Shown here piece by piece: positions 1 through 6,000 of a stretch of DNA of 6,000 bases; the stretch's first letter is position 1, and the number at the start of each line of letters is the position of its first letter. The stretch covers positions 1 through 6,000 of the forward strand of contig JAGHAD010000019.1 of the NCBI GenBank assembly GCA_021161685.1, given 5' to 3'. The notes beneath the pieces are model-generated. The model was not told the origin of the DNA, searched no databases, and saw nothing but the letters and a program-made list of their open reading frames with translations. The position numbers were made by a program, and so were the translations under genes. The DNA is from Thermoplasmata archaeon (GTDB lineage: Archaea > Thermoplasmatota > E2 > DHVEG-1 > B18-G2).

Positions 1-1288
1 CGGGAAACTTTATTTCTTTGATACCGAGCCAATCGAGCAACTCTTCCGGAGGCTCCTCCATTATCTCCCACTGAGTTACTTTGGGCACGCCTGGTATCGT
101 GCACAGAAGTGTAACTGTTGGGAAATATCTTGGATCATTCAGAAAGAAGTTGATGGTGACAAAATCAAAAAAGTTCCAGTTTCTCCACATGCGGTATCTC
201 GTTCTGCCATGACTTATTGGCTCATTGTTTAACCATTTAACAAATTCATCTGATGAAATTTTATTTTGGAGGACGTAGTGACGTAATATCATAAGCGTGA
301 AGACGTAGTCCTCGCTTATATCGGCAACTTCATCCATATCGGTGAAAGGACGATAATGAGGGTAGTTGCATGCCCAATCAGAAATCCATGGATACGTGCA
401 AGGGTCTTCGGATGTGAAGACTTGATCTGGCTTTTTGATACTTCTTAATGCTCTATACAAGCGTAACGGGGAATAATTTCCAGGAACTGCGGGATCTGGA
501 CAAAGGCAGTGCTCGCAACCGTGCCAGATTGTATCTCCAGAGAAACAGTAGGAAATGGCTGGATGGTCTAATCTGAGCCCATCAAATCCCCTTCCATTTA
601 TTTCCCTCTCATATAACTCCTTGAATATTCTGATGACATCCTCACTTTGAGGATTAACAACTAAACCAAAACCATTGAACTCGCATGCATATTCTCCATC
701 CAAATTTCTCACTAATATATCTTTATCTCTGTGGGCGATCTGATACTGATACAGATATCCTCCTATCCCTTCTCTATCATAATCGATTGTTTGAGCCCAA
801 GGAGCAACTCGTCCCCTGCATACTGGCGAAGGAGGAGTTGTGGTTGCTATCTGAAACATCGTTATTACTTTAAGCCCCGCCGCATGGGCTTTATTAAGGA
901 AATTGGAAAGATCCTCTTCGGTGCCTCTCGCAGGATCGAGCTTTTCATAGTCCCGTACCTGCCATCGAAGACCCGGTGCAAATGAGTTGCAGTGCTCCCA
1001 TATGGGAACAAGTTCGATGAGTTTAACCCCAACATCCTTTAAAATTGGGATCATATCAGCTAGCTCATTAAATGTGGTTGTTTTCAAGATCAATTCCTCA
1101 CAGAAGGTTGCTCCTTCCTTAATCCAGGAGTTTTTATCTTCGCCGTCAGCAAGAGCATTGTACGATTCATTCAAACCAGTTAGATAGTTTTCGTTAACCC
1201 ATTCGCATGTCCTTAAATTATTCGCCAGATTCGATGTACCAGACGTTATCATCAAGCACAATATGCCCATTGCTATCAACTTCTCCAT
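1..1288 (-). CDS. Divergent secreted GH13-like (alpha-amylase clan) protein, N-terminal 429 residues (3' end outside window)
   Basis: ATG at 1288 follows the upstream stop by 2 nt, with GAGGGAG 6 nt ahead. Residues 3-18 are hydrophobic (MEKLIAMGILCLMITSGTS), a signal peptide. GH13 landmarks are in order: LKDVGVKLIELVPIWEH (83-99), KAHAAGLKVITMF (133-145), GFDGLRLDH (234-242) with Asp241 as expected nucleophile, QVFTSED with Glu294 as expected acid/base, NDPR (384-387) near the usual NHD site, and TIPGVPKVTQWEI (397-409), matching the 'lPGtPliyyGEEig' element. 'LRLDHP' resembles the form in GH77 and TreY-type enzymes, with His straight after Asp. The usual region I (DxxxNH) after strand 3 is not seen; FQIATTTPPSP is there instead. 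A cysteine cluster follows the nucleophile (C248, C258, C261, C263). Hydrolase, transferase or a non-enzymatic relative are all possible. No stop is visible to position 1. Confidence 0.75.
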   Translation of the reverse strand, partial: MEKLIAMGILCLMITSGTSNLANNLRTCEWVNENYLTGLNESYNALADGEDKNSWIKEGATFCEELILKTTTFNELADMIPILKDVGVKLIELVPIWEHCNSFAPGLRWQVRDYEKLDPARGTEEDLSNFLNKAHAAGLKVITMFQIATTTPPSPVCRGRVAPWAQTIDYDREGIGGYLYQYQIAHRDKDILVRNLDGEYACEFNGFGLVVNPQSEDVIRIFKELYEREINGRGFDGLRLDHPAISYCFSGDTIWHGCEHCLCPDPAVPGNYSPLRLYRALRSIKKPDQVFTSEDPCTYPWISDWACNYPHYRPFTDMDEVADISEDYVFTLMILRHYVLQNKISSDEFVKWLNNEPISHGRTRYRMWRNWNFFDFVTINFFLNDPRYFPTVTLLCTIPGVPKVTQWEIMEEPPEELLDWLGIKEIKFP

Positions 1289-1290
1289 TT

Positions 1291-2490
1291 TTATCTCCCT
1301 CTCAAATTAAATATTACTACATCGATTTTATCCTCTGCTTTATTTCCTTTATCGTCGTAAGCAAAAACCTTTATCTCGTGCTTACCTATCGCAAACTCAT
1401 TCCATAACCATTCATATGGTGGAAAGTCATCGACTGTTTTGAATTCATTGTCAATGTGAAATTCAACCTTGCTTATTCCATCTTCATCGAAAGCATCTGC
1501 TGTAACAGTTATTTTTCCTATTATTACCGGCATTTTTAAAGGAAAGATTTCTTTATCAAGGATATATAGGTAATTGCTCGGCCTCTCAATGCTGACCAGG
1601 GGTTTTCCTTGGGTTCTGTTTTCCGCTAATTCCGCTATTGTTTCATACGTTTGAAATTCTGGAGCTAAAGAATCATAAAAAGAAAAACCACATCCTTTCT
1701 CTCCCGTCAAGGTTTCCCAGCATATATCCTCCCAAGAAAGTATTTTTTCTTCCCCTTTCTCCCATGGACCCATGTACAAGCCAAAAACTGGATATGAAAA
1801 TAGAACATTATTTTTTCGAAGAAAAGAATCGAGATATCTCAAGAACTCTTTTTGCTCCTCTGGAGATAGCTTTTGAGAAAATACATGCGCAGGGGAATTT
1901 TTGTAACCCAAATCAAGGCGCATTAAAATTACGATATCTTCGTCCATATATTCCCTTATCATTGAAAAAGCCCTTTCCCACTCCTCTTCATATAGCTTCT
2001 TAAATAAAACTTCTTTTGAACTTGGAGAAACAACAATATAGTCATAAGCAGGCGGAGCAAAAGGGGGGATAAGTATATCTTTATCGTTTCTAATCAATGG
2101 CGCCCATGAGCCGACGTAAACATATTTTCCTTTAGAAAATCCATATTCATGAATCTCTTCAACAAGTTTCGAAATCGATTCAAGGGTTTGGCCGATAGCC
2201 GGATGATCTATGTCTTGGCTCATTCTATAAAAATGAAGAAGTTGCATATGAAGCATATCGATCCATATAACATTTACCCCACAATCTATAAGTTTCATTG
2301 CTTTGTGCAAGTAAAGTTCCCTTACCTCCTCTTTATTTATATCAGGAAAATACCCTCTTACCTTTCTGTAATCGTATTGAGAGCAATCAAAATCGGGAGG
2401 GAGCCATCCCATTCTCTTTGCCCACCAGCATTGAAATTCCTCTTTTGATATAGAGATCCGTACTCTTGAGGATCTAAAGCCATTTTCCAA
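1291..2490 (-). CDS. C-terminal part of the same frame-split barrel protein, with C-terminal Ig-like module
   Basis: This is the second frame of gene C. The leftmost possible start at 2490 is TTG with no Shine-Dalgarno ahead of it and lies inside the upstream frame, so independent translation is not expected; real homologous sequence probably begins near 2445 (EEFQCWWAKR). In the joined 573-residue protein, further likely barrel strands are VNVIWIDML (246-254), KYVYVGSW (296-303), YDYIVVSP (323-330), DIVILMRLDLGY (359-370), NVLFSYPVFG (402-411) and GCGFSFYDSL (440-449). With the two in the upstream frame that makes eight, as in a TIM barrel. Asp252 and Asp367 sit at strand ends and are candidate catalytic residues, by position only. 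Residues 480-573 are the Ig-like module, the closest relative of the one in gene B. The stop TAA at 1293-1291 is 2 nt from the next ATG. Confidence 0.7.
   Translation of the reverse strand: MENGFRSSRVRISISKEEFQCWWAKRMGWLPPDFDCSQYDYRKVRGYFPDINKEEVRELYLHKAMKLIDCGVNVIWIDMLHMQLLHFYRMSQDIDHPAIGQTLESISKLVEEIHEYGFSKGKYVYVGSWAPLIRNDKDILIPPFAPPAYDYIVVSPSSKEVLFKKLYEEEWERAFSMIREYMDEDIVILMRLDLGYKNSPAHVFSQKLSPEEQKEFLRYLDSFLRKNNVLFSYPVFGLYMGPWEKGEEKILSWEDICWETLTGEKGCGFSFYDSLAPEFQTYETIAELAENRTQGKPLVSIERPSNYLYILDKEIFPLKMPVIIGKITVTADAFDEDGISKVEFHIDNEFKTVDDFPPYEWLWNEFAIGKHEIKVFAYDDKGNKAEDKIDVVIFNLRGR
1294..1575 (-). repeat. Ig-like module copy 3 (end of gene C)
   Basis: The module encodes 94 residues, from NYLYILDKE to FNLRGR, aligned without gaps to copy 2. 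Its presence in the second frame of gene C shows that the downstream half of the split gene is real coding sequence. It sits at the extreme C-terminus, as in the other two genes, with no following anchor segment or sorting motif. Confidence 0.87.
1295..1301 (-). promoter_or_regulatory. Ribosome binding site of gene D, inside the end of gene C
   Basis: GAGGGAG, within the Arg-Gly-Arg codons that end gene C, lies 6 nt before the ATG at 1288. The gene C stop lies between the site and the start. Confidence 0.7.
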
Positions 2491-3011
2491 GCTTTGCTTG
2501 CATTTATAATCTCTCCAGTTATCGAATCTCTATCTTTTGAGTAAAAGAATTCTATACCCAATCCTCCCGTAAAGAGCGTATCAGGCATCTCCTGATGAAG
2601 TTTCTCTATTGCTTCTTTCAGCTGCAGAAAGGTGTAGCCTCGCCTCTCCGCCTCTTTGATCTCTACTTCGTTGAAGAAATCGGGTTCTTCAAAAGGTGAG
2701 TAAGGAATAGGTAATCTATATCTAAAGCCAAGATACACCCAATCTGTCTTTAAATCTTTGAGTATTTCTATGTCATCTTCCACGCTTCTATTCAGATAAA
2801 ATTGCCCTCTTCCCAGCCATGTATATTCTGCTACTACCTTTACATCTTTCAATCCTTGTGATGTTATTTCTTCGTTGCACTTCATTAAAGCCATCTCCTT
2901 TACCACGCCGTATGCAGTTAAGGTTTGTTCAAATAAGCCACCAAGAATAGTTCCACCAGTGAGAAGAATAGGAACCATGAAACAGATGGAAATTTCCCCC
3001 ATCTTTTTCAT
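2358..3011 (-). CDS. N-terminal part of a frame-split secreted (beta/alpha)8-barrel protein, putative glycoside hydrolase
   Basis: This is the first frame of gene C. ATG at 3011 overlaps the stop of the upstream gene (ATGA) and has GGGAGGT 5 nt upstream, so the start is well supported. Residues 8-27 are hydrophobic and look like a signal peptide. Two likely barrel strands are visible: DWVYLGFRYRLP at 90-101 and DTLFTGGLGIEFF at 144-156. The sequence stays sensible up to Gln189-Lys190 (2447-2442). The last 27 codons of this frame, to the stop at 2358, look like out-of-frame translation, because the other frame there gives a Trp-rich, protein-like sequence (FQCWWAKRMGWLPPDF). Restoring one A in the run at 2446-2443 joins it to the downstream frame as a 573-residue protein. 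I recognise no named family; a glycoside hydrolase role is inferred from barrel shape, export and neighbours. As it stands it is an interrupted gene or a sequencing error. Confidence 0.7.
   Translation of the reverse strand: MKKMGEISICFMVPILLTGGTILGGLFEQTLTAYGVVKEMALMKCNEEITSQGLKDVKVVAEYTWLGRGQFYLNRSVEDDIEILKDLKTDWVYLGFRYRLPIPYSPFEEPDFFNEVEIKEAERRGYTFLQLKEAIEKLHQEMPDTLFTGGLGIEFFYSKDRDSITGEIINASKAWKMALDPQEYGSLYQKRNFNAGGQREWDGSLPILIALNTITER
2443..2446 (-). other. Probable frameshift point (A-run one base short) inside gene C
   Basis: On the minus strand the sequence reads TAT CAA AAG AGG in the incoming frame, while the downstream protein is read as AAA GAG GAA TTT, one base back. Five A's instead of four would give Tyr-Gln-Lys-Glu-Glu-Phe and fuse both halves cleanly. 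The two frames overlap from 2490 to 2358, so the exact site is not fixed, but plausible protein changes frame at this run. It may be a homopolymer sequencing error, a real mutation, or, less likely, recoding. Confidence 0.7.
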
Positions 3012-5392
3012 TTTCTACCTCCCAAATTAAATATTATGATGTTTATTTTATCTTCTACTTTATTGCCTTCATCATTATATGCTATAGCTCTTATCTCATG
3101 TTTTCCTATGGTAAACTCATTCCAAAGCCACTCATATGGTGAGGAATTATCGATCGATTTGAGTTCACTATCAACATAAAACTCAACTTTGCTTATTCCA
3201 TCTTCATCGCAGGCTTCAACCATTACCGTTATTTTTCCAATTATTACCGGCATTTTTAAAGGAAGAATCTCTTTATCGAAAATATAGAGGTAGTTGCTCG
3301 GTTTTTTGATGTGTACCATCGGTCCCAATGTGTCGTTGATCCCATAAAAATCGTATAGATTTCTCAGGAATTGCTCTGTTGTTTCTAACTCTTCCTCATT
3401 TAAATCCATGACTTGCATTCCAAGTCTTGGGAACCAAAAGACAACATTTCTTTTATAGCCAACCGTTGCAATTTCGGGGTTCTCATCTAGGTATCCTAAA
3501 ACTTTGTATCCCTCCTTTTCATAATCAAATACCGGGATGTAATAAATGTTGTACTCACTCTTTTTATCTCCCTGCATGCCAGAGATATCTTTGAGCAAAG
3601 GCTCATCTGCATTAGAGTAAGTCCATGAATAACAGGTTCCTTTGTATTCCCGAATCGTTGAATTTATGCCCAATAGTTGTTTTAGATACTTCGTTTCTCT
3701 TTCTCCATATCTGTCATACAGTCCTGTTATTCCCTGAATGAAGATACCTCCACCAGAATTTCTGTAATTCACTAAAATATCCAAAAGCTCATCGTTCATT
3801 CTGTAAAGGTTGCTCAACGCTATCGCTCTGTAATCTTTCAAAATATCTGGATTCGCCAGAATTTCATTTGTTGTAACAATATCAAAATCAAGTCCAGCTG
3901 AATAAAGCAACCCTCTCAGCATGGCTCTATCTGCCAGTTTGAAGTGAGAGTACTCTCTTAAATTCCCTTTTCCCTTACGATAGTCAAAACAATTTGAAAA
4001 GGTATCATCTATTATCGCGAATTTACTCTTTTTCAATCTTCCTTCTGGGGTTGAACGAAAGGTTTCTGCGGCGGCTCTTAACTGTTCATCAGTAAATTCA
4101 GGAAAGCCTTGGATTTTGTTCTCCCATAGAGCCATTCCGCTTCCCGTTTCCCTGGCAAATACGGCTCGCTTTTCTAATTCCTCTACATTGTCTGGAGGGA
4201 GATCATGTCTGCTTTCCCATTTTATAAATGCTGCTTTTCCACGAGTTTCAAAGTATTTCACAAAAGCATATTTGCCCGCCTTATCCATGACATGCCATGT
4301 TTTGTGTATCCCAGGATTAATATGCACAATATCTACCTTAGGAGAAAAGAAATATTCGTCATAATCCAGAGCCATCGAATTTATAAATAAGATACTACCT
4401 CCTCCTACGGATGGCGATGTCATGATGAGAACGTGGTCTGGATCCGCACTTTTTACAACTTCTATTAGATGATCCCTTGCCTTCCTTTTCTCTTCCAATC
4501 TGAACAGTTGCCAGTCATGAAATTGCCTTCTCGAATCTCCACCACTGTTTATCCAATCTACCATTTCAGTGGGATTGGTTATATCTGGCAGCGGCTTTGG
4601 CGGCTCCGCATTTTCGAAGTTTACCGAGAAGTTGTTCCATGCCTCTTGGAGAGATGAGACATTGTGGTTGTACCTTTCTTTGAGCCATTCTCTGAATCTT
4701 TGCTTTGCAAAAGGGGAGTAATCAAACCAACCTTCCACATAGGGGGCGCCTGGATAATTATCTTCGTTTGAGTATCCAAACTGCAATAGAAAACCAAGAT
4801 ATGCTGGATGGTTTTTGTATCTATTAATTACCGCTTTGATTGCTTCATCTTCATACTTCTGAAAATCTGGAACATTAAAACTCATCATTGGAACGATTTC
4901 TCCCTTATCACTTGTCTGGAGAAAATCTTCATAATTTGGGGTTAAGTCAAACCACCACTGTGGTGGTACATTGTGCCAGAAGAGAGGAATGATGTAAACA
5001 TTTTTTGATTTCGCATAGTCGAATATTTCGTCCAATTTTTTCCAGTCCATCAATTTACCAATATCTTCAGGTTCTGGAAAGGTTTCATGTTTTGTTGTAT
5101 CCATGCGGTACCAGCAGAGCATCACCGCAACATAACTATAGCCATACTTTGCAGCTTTGTCAATATATTCTATAACGTTTTGATACGCCTCATCGCTTTT
5201 ATATGGGTTAGAGGTTGTCCTGAGCCCAAGGATATCTAAAGGTTTATCACCCACAAATAGGGTCGGATTCCCATCTACGATTTTGATATAACTCTTTTGA
5301 GAATCGTTACAACCATCATTGGTAGTAGACCCAGCCAGGCCATAAGGTATTACCAGCGCTATACATATCATTCCAATGATCAACCTCTTCAT
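3008..5392 (-). CDS. Secreted GH42-like glycoside hydrolase (beta-galactosidase superfamily) with C-terminal Ig-like module
   Basis: The product has about 794 residues from the ATG at 5392, or 796 from 5398 (numbering below). It starts with Lys/Arg and a hydrophobic stretch (about residues 5-23, ending GLAGS), a signal peptide. Residues 45-450 look like a GH42-type (beta/alpha)8 barrel: VPPQWWF at 144-150, then LLQFGYSNED with Asn211-Glu212 as the expected acid/base pair, followed by FREWLKERY at 235-243 and LQEAW at 250-254. That order is typical of GH42. Glu395 (FIKWES) is a candidate nucleophile, by position only. Residues 456-690 resemble the GH42 trimerisation domain of GATase-like fold (AIIDD, RGLLYSAGLDFDIV, GGGIFIQG). 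Residues 702-796 are the Ig-like module. GH42 enzymes cleave beta-galactosides and related sugars, but the substrate here is not certain, and many GH42 enzymes are intracellular, so export is notable. The 3' end overlaps the next gene as ATGA. Confidence 0.8.
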   Translation of the reverse strand: MKRLIIGMICIALVIPYGLAGSTTNDGCNDSQKSYIKIVDGNPTLFVGDKPLDILGLRTTSNPYKSDEAYQNVIEYIDKAAKYGYSYVAVMLCWYRMDTTKHETFPEPEDIGKLMDWKKLDEIFDYAKSKNVYIIPLFWHNVPPQWWFDLTPNYEDFLQTSDKGEIVPMMSFNVPDFQKYEDEAIKAVINRYKNHPAYLGFLLQFGYSNEDNYPGAPYVEGWFDYSPFAKQRFREWLKERYNHNVSSLQEAWNNFSVNFENAEPPKPLPDITNPTEMVDWINSGGDSRRQFHDWQLFRLEEKRKARDHLIEVVKSADPDHVLIMTSPSVGGGSILFINSMALDYDEYFFSPKVDIVHINPGIHKTWHVMDKAGKYAFVKYFETRGKAAFIKWESRHDLPPDNVEELEKRAVFARETGSGMALWENKIQGFPEFTDEQLRAAAETFRSTPEGRLKKSKFAIIDDTFSNCFDYRKGKGNLREYSHFKLADRAMLRGLLYSAGLDFDIVTTNEILANPDILKDYRAIALSNLYRMNDELLDILVNYRNSGGGIFIQGITGLYDRYGERETKYLKQLLGINSTIREYKGTCYSWTYSNADEPLLKDISGMQGDKKSEYNIYYIPVFDYEKEGYKVLGYLDENPEIATVGYKRNVVFWFPRLGMQVMDLNEEELETTEQFLRNLYDFYGINDTLGPMVHIKKPSNYLYIFDKEILPLKMPVIIGKITVMVEACDEDGISKVEFYVDSELKSIDNSSPYEWLWNEFTIGKHEIRAIAYNDEGNKVEDKINIIIFNLGGRK
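3011..3295 (-). repeat. Ig-like module copy 2 (end of gene B)
   Basis: The module encodes 95 residues, from NYLYIFDKE to FNLGGRK. Hand alignment to copy 3 gives about 68 of 94 identical residues, and about 77% identical bases over some 275 nt (offset exactly 1720 nt, no gaps), including a perfect 25-base match at 3240-3264. The preceding linker (KKPSNYLYI) is also conserved. Confidence 0.87.
3017..3023 (-). promoter_or_regulatory. Ribosome binding site of gene C, inside the end of gene B
   Basis: GGGAGGT, part of the Leu-Gly-Gly codons of gene B, lies 5 nt before the ATG at 3011. It is a strong Shine-Dalgarno at ideal spacing and fixes the start. The stop of gene B (TGA 3010-3008) lies within the start region, so translational coupling is likely. 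Confidence 0.75.
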
Positions 5393-5394
5393 TT

Positions 5395-6000
5395 TCATCC
5401 ACCTAAGTTAAATATTATAATTTTTATTTTATCTTCGGTTCTGTTTCCTTCATTATCATATGCAACGGCTTTTATCATATGCCTTCCTATCGCAAACTCA
5501 TTCCATAACCATGAGTAAGGCTCATTACAATCGGTGAATTTCAAAACGTCATCAACATAAAATTCAACTCTCTCTATACCATCTCCAGCATCAACCTCCA
5601 CCGTAATCTTCCCTACAATTACAGTATCAAAGAAAGGCATAACCTCCGTATCGAAGATATAAAGGTGCTTCTCTTTTGGTTTCCTTATCCCAACTTCTAC
5701 TGGTCTTTCTTCCACCAAGATCCTTGGTGTATAAGCAGGCACCTCAACTTCAAGATTTTCTGGATCACCCTCAAATTTCTCTCCAGACAAAACATCATAA
5801 ACCTCTATCCTTTCTCCTTTGAACCCTGTTTTTAACCTGCAATTAACGGGCTCATCATTAACGTTAACCACTACAGTTATGCTCTCATTTTGTTCCCAGC
5901 GGTTGTAAGCTATAACTCCTTTTATTTTAGGCGAGACCAACGCATCCTCTATATTGCTACTCTGCAAGGCATGAGACTCTCTTTTGATTTTCACAAGCTC
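5395..6000 (-). CDS. GH13 alpha-amylase-family enzyme, C-terminal part, with C-terminal Ig-like module (5' end outside window)
   Basis: The frame is open to the right edge, so only the last 201 residues are visible; the GTG at 5994 is internal, not a start. The first visible residues (ELVKIKRESHAL) match the helix near the end of GH13 barrels, usually of the form 'LiaLRkehpAL'. A beta-rich stretch follows (about 5930-5705) with IAYNR, VVVNVND, YDVLSGE and a final VPAYTPRIL. This is the pattern of the amylase C-terminal beta-sandwich, which ends in a 'lpaygv.vl' strand. After a short linker, residues 111-201 form an Ig-like module (5670-5398) shared with the next two genes. The catalytic barrel is not visible, so substrate cannot be given; an alpha-glucan hydrolase or transglycosylase is the family expectation. 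Extracellular action is inferred from the secreted neighbours and the Ig module. The stop TGA at 5397-5395 overlaps the nearest ATG of the next gene. Confidence 0.82.
   Translation of the reverse strand, partial: ELVKIKRESHALQSSNIEDALVSPKIKGVIAYNRWEQNESITVVVNVNDEPVNCRLKTGFKGERIEVYDVLSGEKFEGDPENLEVEVPAYTPRILVEERPVEVGIRKPKEKHLYIFDTEVMPFFDTVIVGKITVEVDAGDGIERVEFYVDDVLKFTDCNEPYSWLWNEFAIGRHMIKAVAYDNEGNRTEDKIKIIIFNLGG
5398..5670 (-). repeat. Ig-like module copy 1 (end of gene A)
   Basis: The module encodes 91 residues, starting KHLYIFD. It has the landmarks GKITVEVDA, VEFYVDD, PYSWLWNEFAIGRH, AVAYDNEGN and IIIFNLGG. This is the layout of Big_7-like bacterial Ig domains (VeFyvDg…aPYsw.wd…G.H.i.a.AyD..GN). 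It is two residues shorter than the other copies in the turn after GKITV and is the most distant of the three, slightly over 60% identical to copy 2 by eye. A binding or surface-association role is inferred, not shown. Confidence 0.85.
5399..5404 (-). promoter_or_regulatory. Ribosome binding site of gene B, inside the end of gene A
   Basis: AGGTGG, which also encodes part of the final Leu-Gly-Gly of gene A, directly touches the ATG at 5398 but lies 6 nt before the ATG at 5392. The spacing favours 5392 (protein starting MKRLIIGM) as the real start. Confidence 0.65.

Noticed and set aside
685..1407. Several short plus-strand open frames
   Set aside because: They lie opposite well-supported minus-strand genes, have no ribosome binding sites or recognisable domains, and look like antisense shadows.
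1638..2448. Plus-strand open frames of 121 and 99 codons
   Set aside because: Both are antisense to gene C, which has a coherent barrel and Ig module; their low-complexity translations show no family features.
2441..2450. Programmed -1 frameshift signal
   Set aside because: The run T CAA AAG allows Lys re-pairing in the A site only; the P-site codon CAA does not re-pair on TCA, so it does not fit the X XXY YYZ slippery rule. Kept only as a low possibility.
2358..2490. Two true overlapping genes rather than one split gene
   Set aside because: The downstream frame would have to start at a TTG with no Shine-Dalgarno and without a signal peptide, and the tail of the upstream frame looks like noise while the other frame there looks like protein.
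4951..4967. Perfect inverted repeat ACCACCAC-T-GTGGTGGT as a hairpin or operator
   Set aside because: It lies in the middle of gene B and follows from the codons for Pro-Pro-Gln-Trp-Trp, a GH42-like motif; the one-base loop is also too small for a normal hairpin.
5395..5994. GTG at 5994 as the start of a small 199-residue protein
   Set aside because: The frame stays open to the window edge and the sequence begins in the middle of a conserved GH13 helix, so this is the end of a longer gene.

Overview
This window is densely coding on the minus strand only. It holds four consecutive genes, read from right to left, with no intergenic space and no visible promoter or terminator. It therefore looks like the inside of a longer operon that runs off both ends. 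The DNA is AT-rich, arginine is often AGA/AGG and isoleucine often ATA, genes overlap by ATGA or sit 2 nt apart, and strong GGAGGT-like ribosome binding sites are present. This fits a (possibly thermophilic) archaeon best, but a bacterium cannot be excluded from 6 kb.

Layout in transcription order: (A) 6000-5395, the C-terminal end of a GH13 (alpha-amylase clan) enzyme, with the C-terminal beta-sandwich of amylases and then an Ig-like module. (B) 5392-3008, a secreted GH42-like glycoside hydrolase (beta-galactosidase superfamily) with a GATase-like middle domain and the same Ig-like module at its end. (C) 3011-1291, a secreted protein with a probable (beta/alpha)8 barrel of no family I recognise, again ending in the Ig-like module. 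C is split into two frames by what looks like a missing base in an A-run at 2446-2443. (D) 1288-1, the N-terminal 429 residues of a second, divergent secreted GH13-like protein that continues past the left edge.

Together the genes look like an exported polysaccharide- or oligosaccharide-degrading set acting outside the membrane on alpha-glucan-like and possibly other glycosides. The three complete C-termini carry homologous modules of 91-95 residues, closest to the bacterial Ig (Big_7-like) type. This suggests that the enzymes share one surface or a common binding partner.

The most unusual point is at the junctions. The last codons of each Ig module (…Asn-Leu-Gly-Gly or …Arg-Gly-Arg) are also the Shine-Dalgarno sequence of the next gene, 5-6 nt before its ATG. 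Each 'module plus start' junction is thus a repeated unit, which ties domain duplication to translational coupling.
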